This document shows, piece by piece, positions 1-5,310 of a DNA stretch of 6,053 nt (positions within the stretch are counted from its first letter, which is position 1; every line of letters starts with the position of its first letter). The stretch lies in NCBI GenBank assembly GCA_020025615.1, contig JAHHRT010000083.1, positions 1-6,053 on the forward strand, written 5' to 3'. The DNA comes from Oscillospiraceae bacterium (GTDB lineage Bacteria > Bacillota > Clostridia > Oscillospirales > Oscillospiraceae). The notes beneath the pieces are model-generated. The model did no database searches and was not told the DNA's origin. It worked only from the letters and a program-made list of their open reading frames with translations. The position numbers were made by a program, and so were the translations under genes.

Positions 1-3
1 TTC

Positions 4-79
4 TGGAGCTAGTGACCTGACTCGAACAGGCGACCTTCTCATTACGAGTGAGATGCACTACCGACTGTGCTACACTAGC
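4..79 (-). tRNA. tRNA-Thr (anticodon CGU)
   Basis: Read on the minus strand this is a complete cloverleaf. The 7-bp acceptor stem GCTAGTG/CACTAGC (73-79 with 8-14) is perfect. The D stem is GCAC/GTGC. The anticodon stem TCTCA/TGAGA closes the 7-nt loop CTCGTAA, giving anticodon CGU, which reads the threonine codon ACG. The T arm has loop TTCGAGT and a 5-bp stem with one G-T pair. The discriminator is U (position 7) and the CCA end is encoded (4-6). A U discriminator fits Gram-positive tRNA-Thr. The mature 5' end at 79 lies only about 12 nt downstream of the start site predicted from the consensus promoter at 99-127. Whether more tRNA genes follow beyond position 1 cannot be seen. Confidence 0.96.
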
Positions 80-84
80 AAATT

Positions 85-123
85 CATTTCGCCCGATTAT
101 TATACCGACAATCGGGCGAAATG
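85..123. repeat. Perfect 14-bp inverted repeat between tRNA-Thr and the glycosylase gene
   Basis: CATTTCGCCCGATT (85-98) is exactly complementary to 110-123, with an 11-nt loop (99-109). As RNA from the glycosylase operon this would be a very stable hairpin and may protect or end that transcript. It is not a textbook intrinsic terminator, because the sequence after the stem on the minus strand is AATTTGC rather than a run of U. The loop contains the -10 box of the tRNA promoter and the right arm ends inside its -35 box. It could therefore also be a protein-binding site. Confidence 0.8.
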
Positions 124-127
124 TCAA
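99..127 (-). promoter_or_regulatory. Consensus SigA-type promoter of tRNA-Thr
   Basis: On the minus strand TTGACA (122-127) and TATAAT (99-104) are separated by exactly 17 bp (105-121). Both hexamers match the housekeeping sigma consensus at all six positions. The expected start site is near 92, about 12 nt before the mature tRNA 5' end at 79. This suggests the tRNA is expressed independently and strongly rather than only by readthrough from the glycosylase gene. Confidence 0.88.
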
Positions 128-141
128 CAACTTTTGATGCA

Positions 142-708
142 TTAAATTGAAATTCCCAGCTCCCGGGCTTTTTCCCGGATGGAAAGCAGGTCATCGAAGG
201 TTTCCGGGCGCTTGGTGACGTCCCGAAGCAGTGCCGAGGGATGGTAGATTGCCGTCATCCAGACTCCGCCGCGCTCAATCCAGGTTCCGTGTTCCCGAGT
301 AATTCGGAAATCTTTTCGGATCAGCCGGCAAGCCGCAATTCTGCCCAGGCAAACGATCATCTTAGGCTGAACCAGCGCAACCTGGTTGCGCAGATAGCCG
401 ATACAGGACTCCTGCTCTGTCTCCAACGGGTCCCGGTTCCGGGGCGGACGACACTTGACAATGTTCGCAATATAGCAGTTGCTCTGACGGTCCAGGTCAA
501 TAATGGAGAGCATATCATCCAGAAGCTTTCCGGCAGGTCCCACAAAGGGAATTCCCGAAAGGTCCTCCTGCTCTCCCGGACCTTCTCCGATGAACATAAT
601 GTCGGCGGATTCGTTTCCGATACCAAACACCACGTTGTGCCGGGTTTCGCATAGGCCGCACCGAGTGCAGTCCCGGCAGGTCTCTTTCAGCTGCTGCCAA
701 TCATACAT
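142..708 (-). CDS. udg: Uracil-DNA glycosylase, family 4 (iron-sulfur type)
   Basis: This 188-residue protein should remove uracil from DNA, leaving an abasic site as the first step of base excision repair in the cytoplasm. The family 4 pattern is clear. C14 and C17 (in CTRCGLC), C86 and C102 match the four [4Fe-4S] ligands of this family. GEGPGEQED (41-49) is the active-site motif and HPSALLR (156-162) is the second catalytic/DNA-binding motif. Length is usual for the family. The ATG at 706-708 lies 2 nt after the stop of the upstream S11-type gene, and its ribosome site AAGGAG (718-723) is inside that gene, so translation is probably coupled. No promoter of its own is visible; expression likely comes from the promoter at 2302-2330. 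The family is known for uracil removal; the exact substrate range here is inferred. Confidence 0.94.
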   Translation of the reverse strand: MYDWQQLKETCRDCTRCGLCETRHNVVFGIGNESADIMFIGEGPGEQEDLSGIPFVGPAGKLLDDMLSIIDLDRQSNCYIANIVKCRPPRNRDPLETEQESCIGYLRNQVALVQPKMIVCLGRIAACRLIRKDFRITREHGTWIERGGVWMTAIYHPSALLRDVTKRPETFDDLLSIREKARELGISI

Positions 709-710
709 AG

Positions 711-2225
711 TTACCGACTCCTTCTGCGTCCGGATCTCCGGCGGCGGCGTCTTGCCTTCGCTCTGGCCCGGCGGATAGAGTTAATAACCAGATAGAGAGC
801 AATGGGAATCAGAACAATGGCACTGACAATTTTAACAAATCCCAGGAATCCAGAGGTATCCTGGTCATTTCTGGCCTGTTCTCCCTGATTGGGGTCGATG
901 CCGCCCTTCTTATATCGAACATCGCTCATAGCAAAGAGCTCTGCCTCTGCAATGCAGCTGGTCCGGTACCAGATCTGGGTCGTGGCAATCTTCTGTCCCC
1001 GCTCGATTGGTGCCGTAAGGCCGCCTTTTACAGGGGTTGGCTCGATCTTGAGGTTATCCATACTGACGCCGTTGGGAAGCACAGTGTCCACATTTACCAG
1101 AGGCTGGCCCACGACCTGGTTTTCTCCATCGATGACGGAGAACTGATTCATAGCCTGGCCTTCATAGACAATGCGCTTCACCCGGAAGCCATTGAAAATG
1201 TAATCCAACAGCTCTACCATCTCATCAAAGTTGCCGTAATAGTCTGCATTCCAGCCATTTTCCTGGAAGGTACGGTGGGCACCCATGATGACGCAGACCA
1301 AATCCATGCCCTTCTCCTCAGCGGTACAAACAATACTTGCACCGGCATTATCGGAATAGCTGGCAAGGCCGCCGGTAACACGGGTCTGATAGAACTTAGG
1401 AGTAACAGACTCAGAAATCAGGTAGTTCTGGCACTGGAGCTTTCGCGCATCGGAACGGTTTGTTGCAGGAACTGTGTAACTTCTCGTAAAGAGAAGCTCC
1501 TTGATGGTCTCGTTCTTGGTGGCCTCCACCATAATCTTTGCCATGTCTCGTGCCGTAGTGTGCTGGGGTACGTTGTCCAGGCCGTGGATGTTGCCAAACT
1601 CCGTATTGGTACAGCCCATCTTCTTGACCCGCTCATTCATAAGGCCCACGAAGGCCTCCTGATTGCCGCTGACAAATTCTGCCAAAGCCACGGCTGCGTC
1701 ATTTGCGCCATGGAGAATCAAGCAGTTCAGAAGGTCCTGAACCGTAAGCTTCTCGCCTTCCTTCAGTTTGACGTTCTGGGAGCCACCGGGAAGTCGGGAG
1801 ATATTCCGGCTGCTGCAGGTAACAATGGCATCCAGCGGCACCTGCTCGGCGACAACCAGCGCTGTGACCAGCTTGGTCAGCGTACCGGGAGCCAGTTTCA
1901 GGTCCGCATTGTAGGAATACACCATGGTCTCGGTATTGCGCTCAAAGACCACAACGCTCTGGGCAGTTTGCAGCTTCTGCCCCTCATAGGCGGCAAGTGA
2001 CACCATACCGTTGATGCCCCGACAGCCGTTATAGATACCCACCGTGCCAAACGCAAGGTCAGACGGCTGTGAAAACTGGGTTTCCACAGGCTGGGTGTCC
2101 TGCACGGCTGCTTCGGTAGGCGGCGCTGTTGTTTCGGTAGTCTCTGCAGCCCGTACCGGCAGGGCTGTGCTCTCGAGGAGCAAAACCGCTGCAAGGAGCA
2201 GACTGAGGCAGGCGGATTTTTTCAT
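711..2225 (-). CDS. DacA-like peptidase S11 family membrane protein, probably catalytically inactive
   Basis: This 504-residue protein has a signal peptide (1-26, likely cleaved after VRA), a D-alanyl-D-alanine carboxypeptidase-type domain (about 85-320), a C-terminal beta-type domain (about 345-440), one membrane helix (about 459-484) and an Arg-rich cytoplasmic tail (485-504, 13 Arg). The S11 fold is readable throughout, for example NDAAVALAEFVSGN and the TTARDMAKI region. The three catalytic motifs are altered. SxxK is T115-L-T-K118, SxN is G173-A-N175, and KTG is V283-T-G285. Active members remove the terminal D-Ala of peptidoglycan stem peptides; with the nucleophile Ser, the second Ser and the third-motif Lys all missing, this one probably binds or scaffolds rather than cleaves. 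The reading frame is intact, so it is not a decayed pseudogene. The start ATG (2223-2225) is preceded by AAGGGGG (2238-2244). It is the first gene of an operon with the glycosylase. Confidence 0.9.
   Translation of the reverse strand: MKKSACLSLLLAAVLLLESTALPVRAAETTETTAPPTEAAVQDTQPVETQFSQPSDLAFGTVGIYNGCRGINGMVSLAAYEGQKLQTAQSVVVFERNTETMVYSYNADLKLAPGTLTKLVTALVVAEQVPLDAIVTCSSRNISRLPGGSQNVKLKEGEKLTVQDLLNCLILHGANDAAVALAEFVSGNQEAFVGLMNERVKKMGCTNTEFGNIHGLDNVPQHTTARDMAKIMVEATKNETIKELLFTRSYTVPATNRSDARKLQCQNYLISESVTPKFYQTRVTGGLASYSDNAGASIVCTAEEKGMDLVCVIMGAHRTFQENGWNADYYGNFDEMVELLDYIFNGFRVKRIVYEGQAMNQFSVIDGENQVVGQPLVNVDTVLPNGVSMDNLKIEPTPVKGGLTAPIERGQKIATTQIWYRTSCIAEAELFAMSDVRYKKGGIDPNQGEQARNDQDTSGFLGFVKIVSAIVLIPIALYLVINSIRRARAKARRRRRRSGRRRSR
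718..723 (-). promoter_or_regulatory. Ribosome binding site of the glycosylase gene, inside the preceding gene
   Basis: AAGGAG on the minus strand sits 12-14 nt before the ATG (9-nt spacer). It is formed by the Arg-Arg-Ser codons AGA AGG AGT at the end of the S11-type protein. The poly-Arg tail switches from CGC/CGG codons to AGA-AGG just here, so the codons serve both protein and ribosome site. This supports the ATG at 706-708 as the glycosylase start. Confidence 0.85.
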
Positions 2226-2257
2226 ATTTTCAGATTTCCCCCTTAAATAAAACCCAT

Positions 2258-2275
2258 TGCCGGACTTGTCCGGCA
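2258..2275. repeat. 18-bp palindrome in the divergent control region
   Basis: TGCCGGAC-TT-GTCCGGCA is a perfect 8-bp inverted repeat around a 2-nt centre. It covers the -35 box of the plus-strand promoter, so a protein bound here would block that operon. It also lies in the 5' leader of the minus-strand S11-type gene, where the RNA can form a 7-bp GC-rich stem with loop CAAG. That stem is followed after five bases by TTTTATTT (2245-2252), a loose terminator-like order. Operator and RNA hairpin are both possible; I recognise no known regulator site. Confidence 0.65.
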
Positions 2276-2294
2276 GAGAAAAGTCGTGTATAAT
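2266..2294 (+). promoter_or_regulatory. Promoter of the ComEA-like/two-component/exoA operon
   Basis: TTGTCC (2266-2271), a 17-bp spacer and a perfect TATAAT (2289-2294) point right. The expected start site is near 2301, giving a leader of about 48 nt before the ATG at 2349. The -35 matches consensus at four of six positions and lies inside the palindrome, so the promoter may be of moderate strength and regulated. Confidence 0.7.
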
Positions 2295-2301
2295 GGTCTA
2301 T

Positions 2302-2330
2302 ATTATAACAGCTTTTCCGATTCTAGTCAA
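2302..2330 (-). promoter_or_regulatory. Promoter of the S11-type/glycosylase operon
   Basis: On the minus strand TTGACT (2325-2330), a 17-bp spacer (2308-2324) and a perfect TATAAT (2302-2307) point left. The expected start site is near 2295, leaving a leader of about 70 nt that contains the 2258-2275 hairpin. It faces the plus-strand promoter at 2266-2294 and the two start sites cross over, so two polymerases could hardly occupy both at once. Confidence 0.8.
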
Positions 2331-2333
2331 TGC

Positions 2334-2342
2334 GGGAGGTGG
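2334..2342 (+). promoter_or_regulatory. Ribosome binding site of the ComEA-like gene
   Basis: GGGAGGTGG with its GGAGG core at 2335-2339 stands 9 nt before the ATG at 2349. It fixes the start there rather than at the in-frame GTG at 2286, which lies upstream of the predicted transcription start and has no such site. Confidence 0.88.
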
Positions 2343-2348
2343 ATTCCC

Positions 2349-2699
2349 ATGAAAAAGCAGGGAGTCTGGATTGCTGCCGTCTGCGCCCTTGTGATGCTGA
2401 GTTTTCTCAGCGGCTTTTGGTACGGGCGCAGCACCCGAGGTTCCGTCCAGATAACCTACACCCTGGCACCGCCGCCATCCTCTGCGCCGCCGGGCGCTCC
2501 CTCCCCCATTAACATCAACACAGCAGACCAGGAAGCGCTCACTGCGCTTCCCGGCATTGGCCCTGCCGCTGCCCAGCGAATCATCGAATATCGGCAGGAA
2601 CATGGTAAATTCCGTTCAGTACAGGAACTATTGAATGTAGACGGAATTGGCACCGGGAAGCTGGAGCCGATTCTGGATCGAATCACTGTAGGAGGTTAA
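2349..2699 (+). CDS. Membrane-anchored ComEA-like helix-hairpin-helix protein
   Basis: This 116-residue protein has an N-terminal membrane segment (about 7-25), a Pro/Ser-rich linker (about 39-54) and a ComEA-type double helix-hairpin-helix domain (about 54-112). The hairpins are LPGIGPAAAQRI (67-78) and VDGIGTGKLEPI (97-108). ININTAD (54-60) is the usual opening of the ComEA domain. ComEA proteins bind double-stranded DNA without sequence specificity outside the membrane during natural transformation. This one is short: a typical Gram-positive ComEA has an extra SLBB-type domain between membrane segment and hairpins, which is absent here. No comEB or comEC lies next to it. DNA binding at the outer membrane face is a fair inference; a role in DNA uptake is unproven. 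It is the first gene of the rightward operon, and its last two codons GGA GGT supply the ribosome site of the next gene. Confidence 0.88.
   Translation: MKKQGVWIAAVCALVMLSFLSGFWYGRSTRGSVQITYTLAPPPSSAPPGAPSPININTADQEALTALPGIGPAAAQRIIEYRQEHGKFRSVQELLNVDGIGTGKLEPILDRITVGG
2691..2695 (+). promoter_or_regulatory. Ribosome binding site of the response regulator gene, inside the preceding gene
   Basis: GGAGG is made by the final Gly-Gly codons of the ComEA-like gene, directly before its TAA and 8 nt before the ATG at 2704. Only four bases separate stop and start, so translation is probably coupled. Confidence 0.88.
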
Positions 2700-2703
2700 G
2701 TAC

Positions 2704-3384
2704 ATGAAAATATTAGTCGTGGATGACGAGACCCTGCTGGTCAAGGGCATCCGCTTTAATCTGCAAAACGAAGGGTACGAGGTAATCACCGGGTCCGACG
2801 GCGAGGAAGCCGTAAAGCAGGTTCAGGAGCAGTCCCCGGACCTGGTCGTGCTGGACGTCATGATGCCCAACATGGACGGTCTCACGGCCTGTCGCAAAAT
2901 CCGGGAGTTTTCCGATGTACCCATCATTCTGCTCACCGCAAAAACCGACGACATGGACAAGCTCATCGGTTTTGACCACGGCGCAGACGACTACCTCACA
3001 AAGCCCTTTAACATTCTGGAGCTGAAAGCCAGAATCCGGGCCATTCTCCGCAGGTCCCAGAAAACCGAGGAAAAATCCAACGACCACACCCTCACTGTAG
3101 GTACCATCACCCTGGACCTGGATGCCCGAAACGCCTACCGCAACGGTGTTCTGGTGGACCTTACCGCCAAGGAATTCGATGTGATTGAATTTCTCATGCG
3201 CAATCCCAACCGGGTCTATTCCCGGGAAGCACTTCTCGATACCATCTGGGCCTATGAATACCGCAGCGACATCCGCACCGTGGATGTTCACATCCGCAGA
3301 CTTCGGGAGAAGCTGGAAGAAAATCCCGCAGAACCCAAATACATTCTGACGAAGTGGGGCGTTGGCTATTATTTCAGAAAATAA
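2704..3384 (+). CDS. OmpR/PhoB-family response regulator
   Basis: This 226-residue transcription factor is controlled by phosphorylation from the kinase encoded next. The receiver domain (about 1-118) has the acidic pair D7 and D8, phospho-acceptor D51 in VLDVMMPNMDG, T78 and K100 (in LTKPF). The C-terminal winged-helix DNA-binding domain (about 128-224) contains RTVDVHIRRLREKLEENP (191-208) and ends with WGVGYYF, typical of the OmpR family. The sequence is closest in feel to WalR/PhoP-type regulators of Firmicutes, but the exact orthology cannot be settled by eye, so no symbol is given. All phosphotransfer residues are present. Likely targets include its own operon and perhaps the divergent S11-type gene; that is inference. 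The end of the gene overlaps the proposed start of the kinase by 23 nt. Confidence 0.96.
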   Translation: MKILVVDDETLLVKGIRFNLQNEGYEVITGSDGEEAVKQVQEQSPDLVVLDVMMPNMDGLTACRKIREFSDVPIILLTAKTDDMDKLIGFDHGADDYLTKPFNILELKARIRAILRRSQKTEEKSNDHTLTVGTITLDLDARNAYRNGVLVDLTAKEFDVIEFLMRNPNRVYSREALLDTIWAYEYRSDIRTVDVHIRRLREKLEENPAEPKYILTKWGVGYYFRK

Positions 3385-4801
3385 AAATCCTGCTCTGCGC
3401 GGGTCCTTCAGCACACAGTTTCACTATGCCATGACCTACGTGATTATCACCGCATTTGTGCTGCTGATTTTGAATGTGTATTGCTCACGGGGCAGTCAAA
3501 AACTGTTTTACCAGAGCAAGGAAGCTTCTATGATTGAAAAGTGCCTTCTGGCCTCAGACGAAATCGGTTCCCTGGAGGTCATCAACACCTCCACCATTTC
3601 AGGGGTTGTTGCGCAGATGGACAGCATGAAGGTCTCCCGCCTGCTGGTCACAGACCAGGCCGGTGTGGTCCTCTTCGACAGCTGGGAAGAAGCCGTGGGG
3701 CAGTATGCCCTGCTTCCCGAAGTCCTCCGGGCCGTAGAAGGCAATGATGTGTTCTCCTGGCAGTACCATGACGGTGCCATGAGTTCCCGCGCTGCCACCC
3801 CCATTGTCTTCTATGGCAATATCATCGGCAGCGTCTACATGACTGAAATCGATACTGCCCAGGGTACGCTGATTCATTCCATTCAGACCACCATTCTCCA
3901 AATCACCATCATCCTGGAACTGGCTCTGCTGCTGTTCTCCGTTATCTACGCCAGAACTTACGCATCCCGGATGCAGAAGATTATGCACTCCATGCGGATT
4001 ATCCGAAACGGTGACTATACCCATAAGGTGAGCATGGGCGGCAACGATGAACTTTCCCTGCTGGGCACCGAGATCAACGACCTCACCGAGCGTCTGCACA
4101 CCTCGGAGCAGAAGCGCACCCGCTTTGTTTCCGATGCCTCCCACGAGCTCAAGACCCCCCTTGCCTCCATTAAGCTCCTGTCGGACTCCATTCTGCAAAA
4201 CGATATGGATTTGGAAACCACGCGGGAGTTTGTCGGTGACATTGGCGATGAAGCCGACCGCTTAAACCGCATGACAGAAAAGCTTCTGTCCCTTACCAAG
4301 GTAGACGGTCAGGAGCAGGTAGACAGCGAAATCATCAATGTGGCGCCCACCATCCATCGGGTGGTGCGGATGCTGACTCCTGTGGCAAAGAAAGCCCAGA
4401 TTACCATTGAGGTGGATTTACAGCAGGATTGCCCGGTGCTGATTCTGGAAGATGATCTCTATCAGATTGTCTTTAACCTGGTGGAAAACGGCATCAAATA
4501 CAACACCCCCGGCGGAAAGCTCTTTGTAACCCTCTGCCGCACAGAGGATAACTGTATTCTCTCCGTGGCAGATACCGGCGTGGGCATCCCGGAGGATGCA
4601 CTGAACCATATTTTTGAGCGGTTCTATCGTGTGGATAAGGCCCGCTCCCGGGCCAGCGGCGGCAGCGGACTGGGCCTTGCCATTGTCCGGGCCATTGTGA
4701 AGCGGAACCGGGGCGAGATTTCCGTAGAAAGCAAGCCCCAGCAGGGCACCACCTTCACGGTTACATTCCCCATTTTTGATACGGAGGCACAGGAACCATG
4801 A
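3362..4801 (+). CDS. Sensor histidine kinase, PhoR/WalK-like, two membrane segments
   Basis: This 479-residue kinase should sense an envelope signal and phosphorylate the adjacent regulator. It has a short cytoplasmic N terminus, TM1 (about 24-41), an extracellular sensor of about 130 residues (43-175, probably PAS/Cache-like, with TDQAGVVLFDS and the GNIIGSVYM strand), TM2 (about 176-197), HAMP (about 198-250), HisKA with H261 in SHELKTP, and HATPase. ATP-binding motifs are the N box NLVENGIKYN (372-381), DTGVGIP (404-410), FERFYR (418-423) and GGSGLGLA (433-440). No cytoplasmic PAS domain is present, unlike WalK. The start is uncertain. TTG at 3362 gives a normal N terminus but has no well-placed ribosome site; the first ATG (3431) would begin inside TM1. 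Translation is probably coupled to the regulator, whose stop is at 3382-3384. It ends with a 4-nt ATGA overlap into the next gene. Confidence 0.95.
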   Translation: MAIISENKNPALRGSFSTQFHYAMTYVIITAFVLLILNVYCSRGSQKLFYQSKEASMIEKCLLASDEIGSLEVINTSTISGVVAQMDSMKVSRLLVTDQAGVVLFDSWEEAVGQYALLPEVLRAVEGNDVFSWQYHDGAMSSRAATPIVFYGNIIGSVYMTEIDTAQGTLIHSIQTTILQITIILELALLLFSVIYARTYASRMQKIMHSMRIIRNGDYTHKVSMGGNDELSLLGTEINDLTERLHTSEQKRTRFVSDASHELKTPLASIKLLSDSILQNDMDLETTREFVGDIGDEADRLNRMTEKLLSLTKVDGQEQVDSEIINVAPTIHRVVRMLTPVAKKAQITIEVDLQQDCPVLILEDDLYQIVFNLVENGIKYNTPGGKLFVTLCRTEDNCILSVADTGVGIPEDALNHIFERFYRVDKARSRASGGSGLGLAIVRAIVKRNRGEISVESKPQQGTTFTVTFPIFDTEAQEP

Positions 4802-5310
4802 AACGTATTTTCATCATTCTGGCGGTCATCCTGGCTATGGCGGTCTGCGCCGTGTTTCTGATTCCCTTCGGCGAAATCCAGGACCATGTCGTCTTCTATT
4901 ACGCCCAAACGGATTTCTCCTATGGCGTTCCTGACGGTGTGATTGGGACCGAGTTCCGGGAAGTAAACGGCAGAAGCGACGACCTGCCCTATCTGCTGGC
5001 TCTCTACCTGGAAGGGCCCCTCAATGCATCCCTTACCTCCCCTTTCCCCAGCAAAAAAGCTCAGATTCTGGAGCTCAGTCTGACCGACCAGCTCATCAAA
5101 ATCCAGCTTTCCGACCTTGACACCACCATGACCGACAGCCGCTTTTCTCTGGCCTGCGCCTGTCTGTCCAAAACCTGCCTGGGGCTCACCGATGCCCAGG
5201 CTGTAGAAATTACCAGCGGCAGCCGTTCCGTCAAAATGGATCGGAACAATCTGCTGCTCTTTGATGAAAGTGTATCGGTGGAATTACCCCATCAGGAGGA
5301 AACAAAGTGA
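4798..5310 (+). CDS. Membrane-anchored GerMN-domain protein
   Basis: This 170-residue exported protein has an N-terminal hydrophobic anchor (about 4-24) and a GerMN-like domain (about 32-146), with the characteristic LLALYLEGP (66-74), the SPFP loop (81-84) and alternating strands and helices to about 146. GerMN domains occur in spore germination protein GerM and in actinobacterial lipoprotein LpqB; they are extracytoplasmic and their biochemical role is poorly known. MAVC at 14-17 is not a valid lipobox (Val before Cys), so a membrane-anchored or cleaved form is more likely than a lipoprotein. ATG at 4798 overlaps the kinase stop by 4 nt and follows GGAGG (4783-4787) by 10 nt. Position directly after the kinase suggests an accessory role in signalling. 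Domain assignment rests on pattern recognition only. Confidence 0.78.
   Translation: MKRIFIILAVILAMAVCAVFLIPFGEIQDHVVFYYAQTDFSYGVPDGVIGTEFREVNGRSDDLPYLLALYLEGPLNASLTSPFPSKKAQILELSLTDQLIKIQLSDLDTTMTDSRFSLACACLSKTCLGLTDAQAVEITSGSRSVKMDRNNLLLFDESVSVELPHQEETK
5294..5299 (+). promoter_or_regulatory. Ribosome binding site selecting the GTG start of exoA
   Basis: AGGAGG, a full consensus site, stands 7 nt before GTG at 5307-5309. It lies within the last codons of the GerMN gene. It decides for the GTG start, which is also where similarity to Bacillus ExoA begins (MK-ISWNVNGLRA). Confidence 0.92.

Noticed and set aside
85..123. Classical intrinsic terminator for the glycosylase operon
   Set aside because: The stem is excellent but no U run follows it on the minus strand, so it is listed as an inverted repeat with an open role.
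1275..2000. Plus-strand open frame of 241 codons antisense to the S11-type gene
   Set aside because: It lies wholly within a well-supported gene, has no recognisable domain, and its composition is what the complement of a GC-biased coding frame gives.
2286..2348. N-terminal extension of the ComEA-like protein from GTG at 2286
   Set aside because: The codons cover the promoter -10 and predicted start site, and a strong ribosome site stands 9 nt before ATG 2349.
2334..2348. Hairpin GGGA/TCCC hiding the ribosome site of the ComEA-like gene
   Set aside because: Only four pairs around a 7-nt loop; too weak to claim.
2713..3414. Minus-strand open frame of 233 codons antisense to the response regulator
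   Set aside because: It is a shadow of a gene whose catalytic residues are all identified; the translated product shows no known motif.
3599..4198. Minus-strand open frame of 199 codons antisense to the histidine kinase
   Set aside because: It overlaps the sensor, HAMP and HisKA regions of the kinase in full and has no domain signal.
4837..4848. Lipoprotein signal in the GerMN protein (MAVC)
   Set aside because: Val directly before the Cys breaks the lipobox, which needs Gly, Ala or Ser there.
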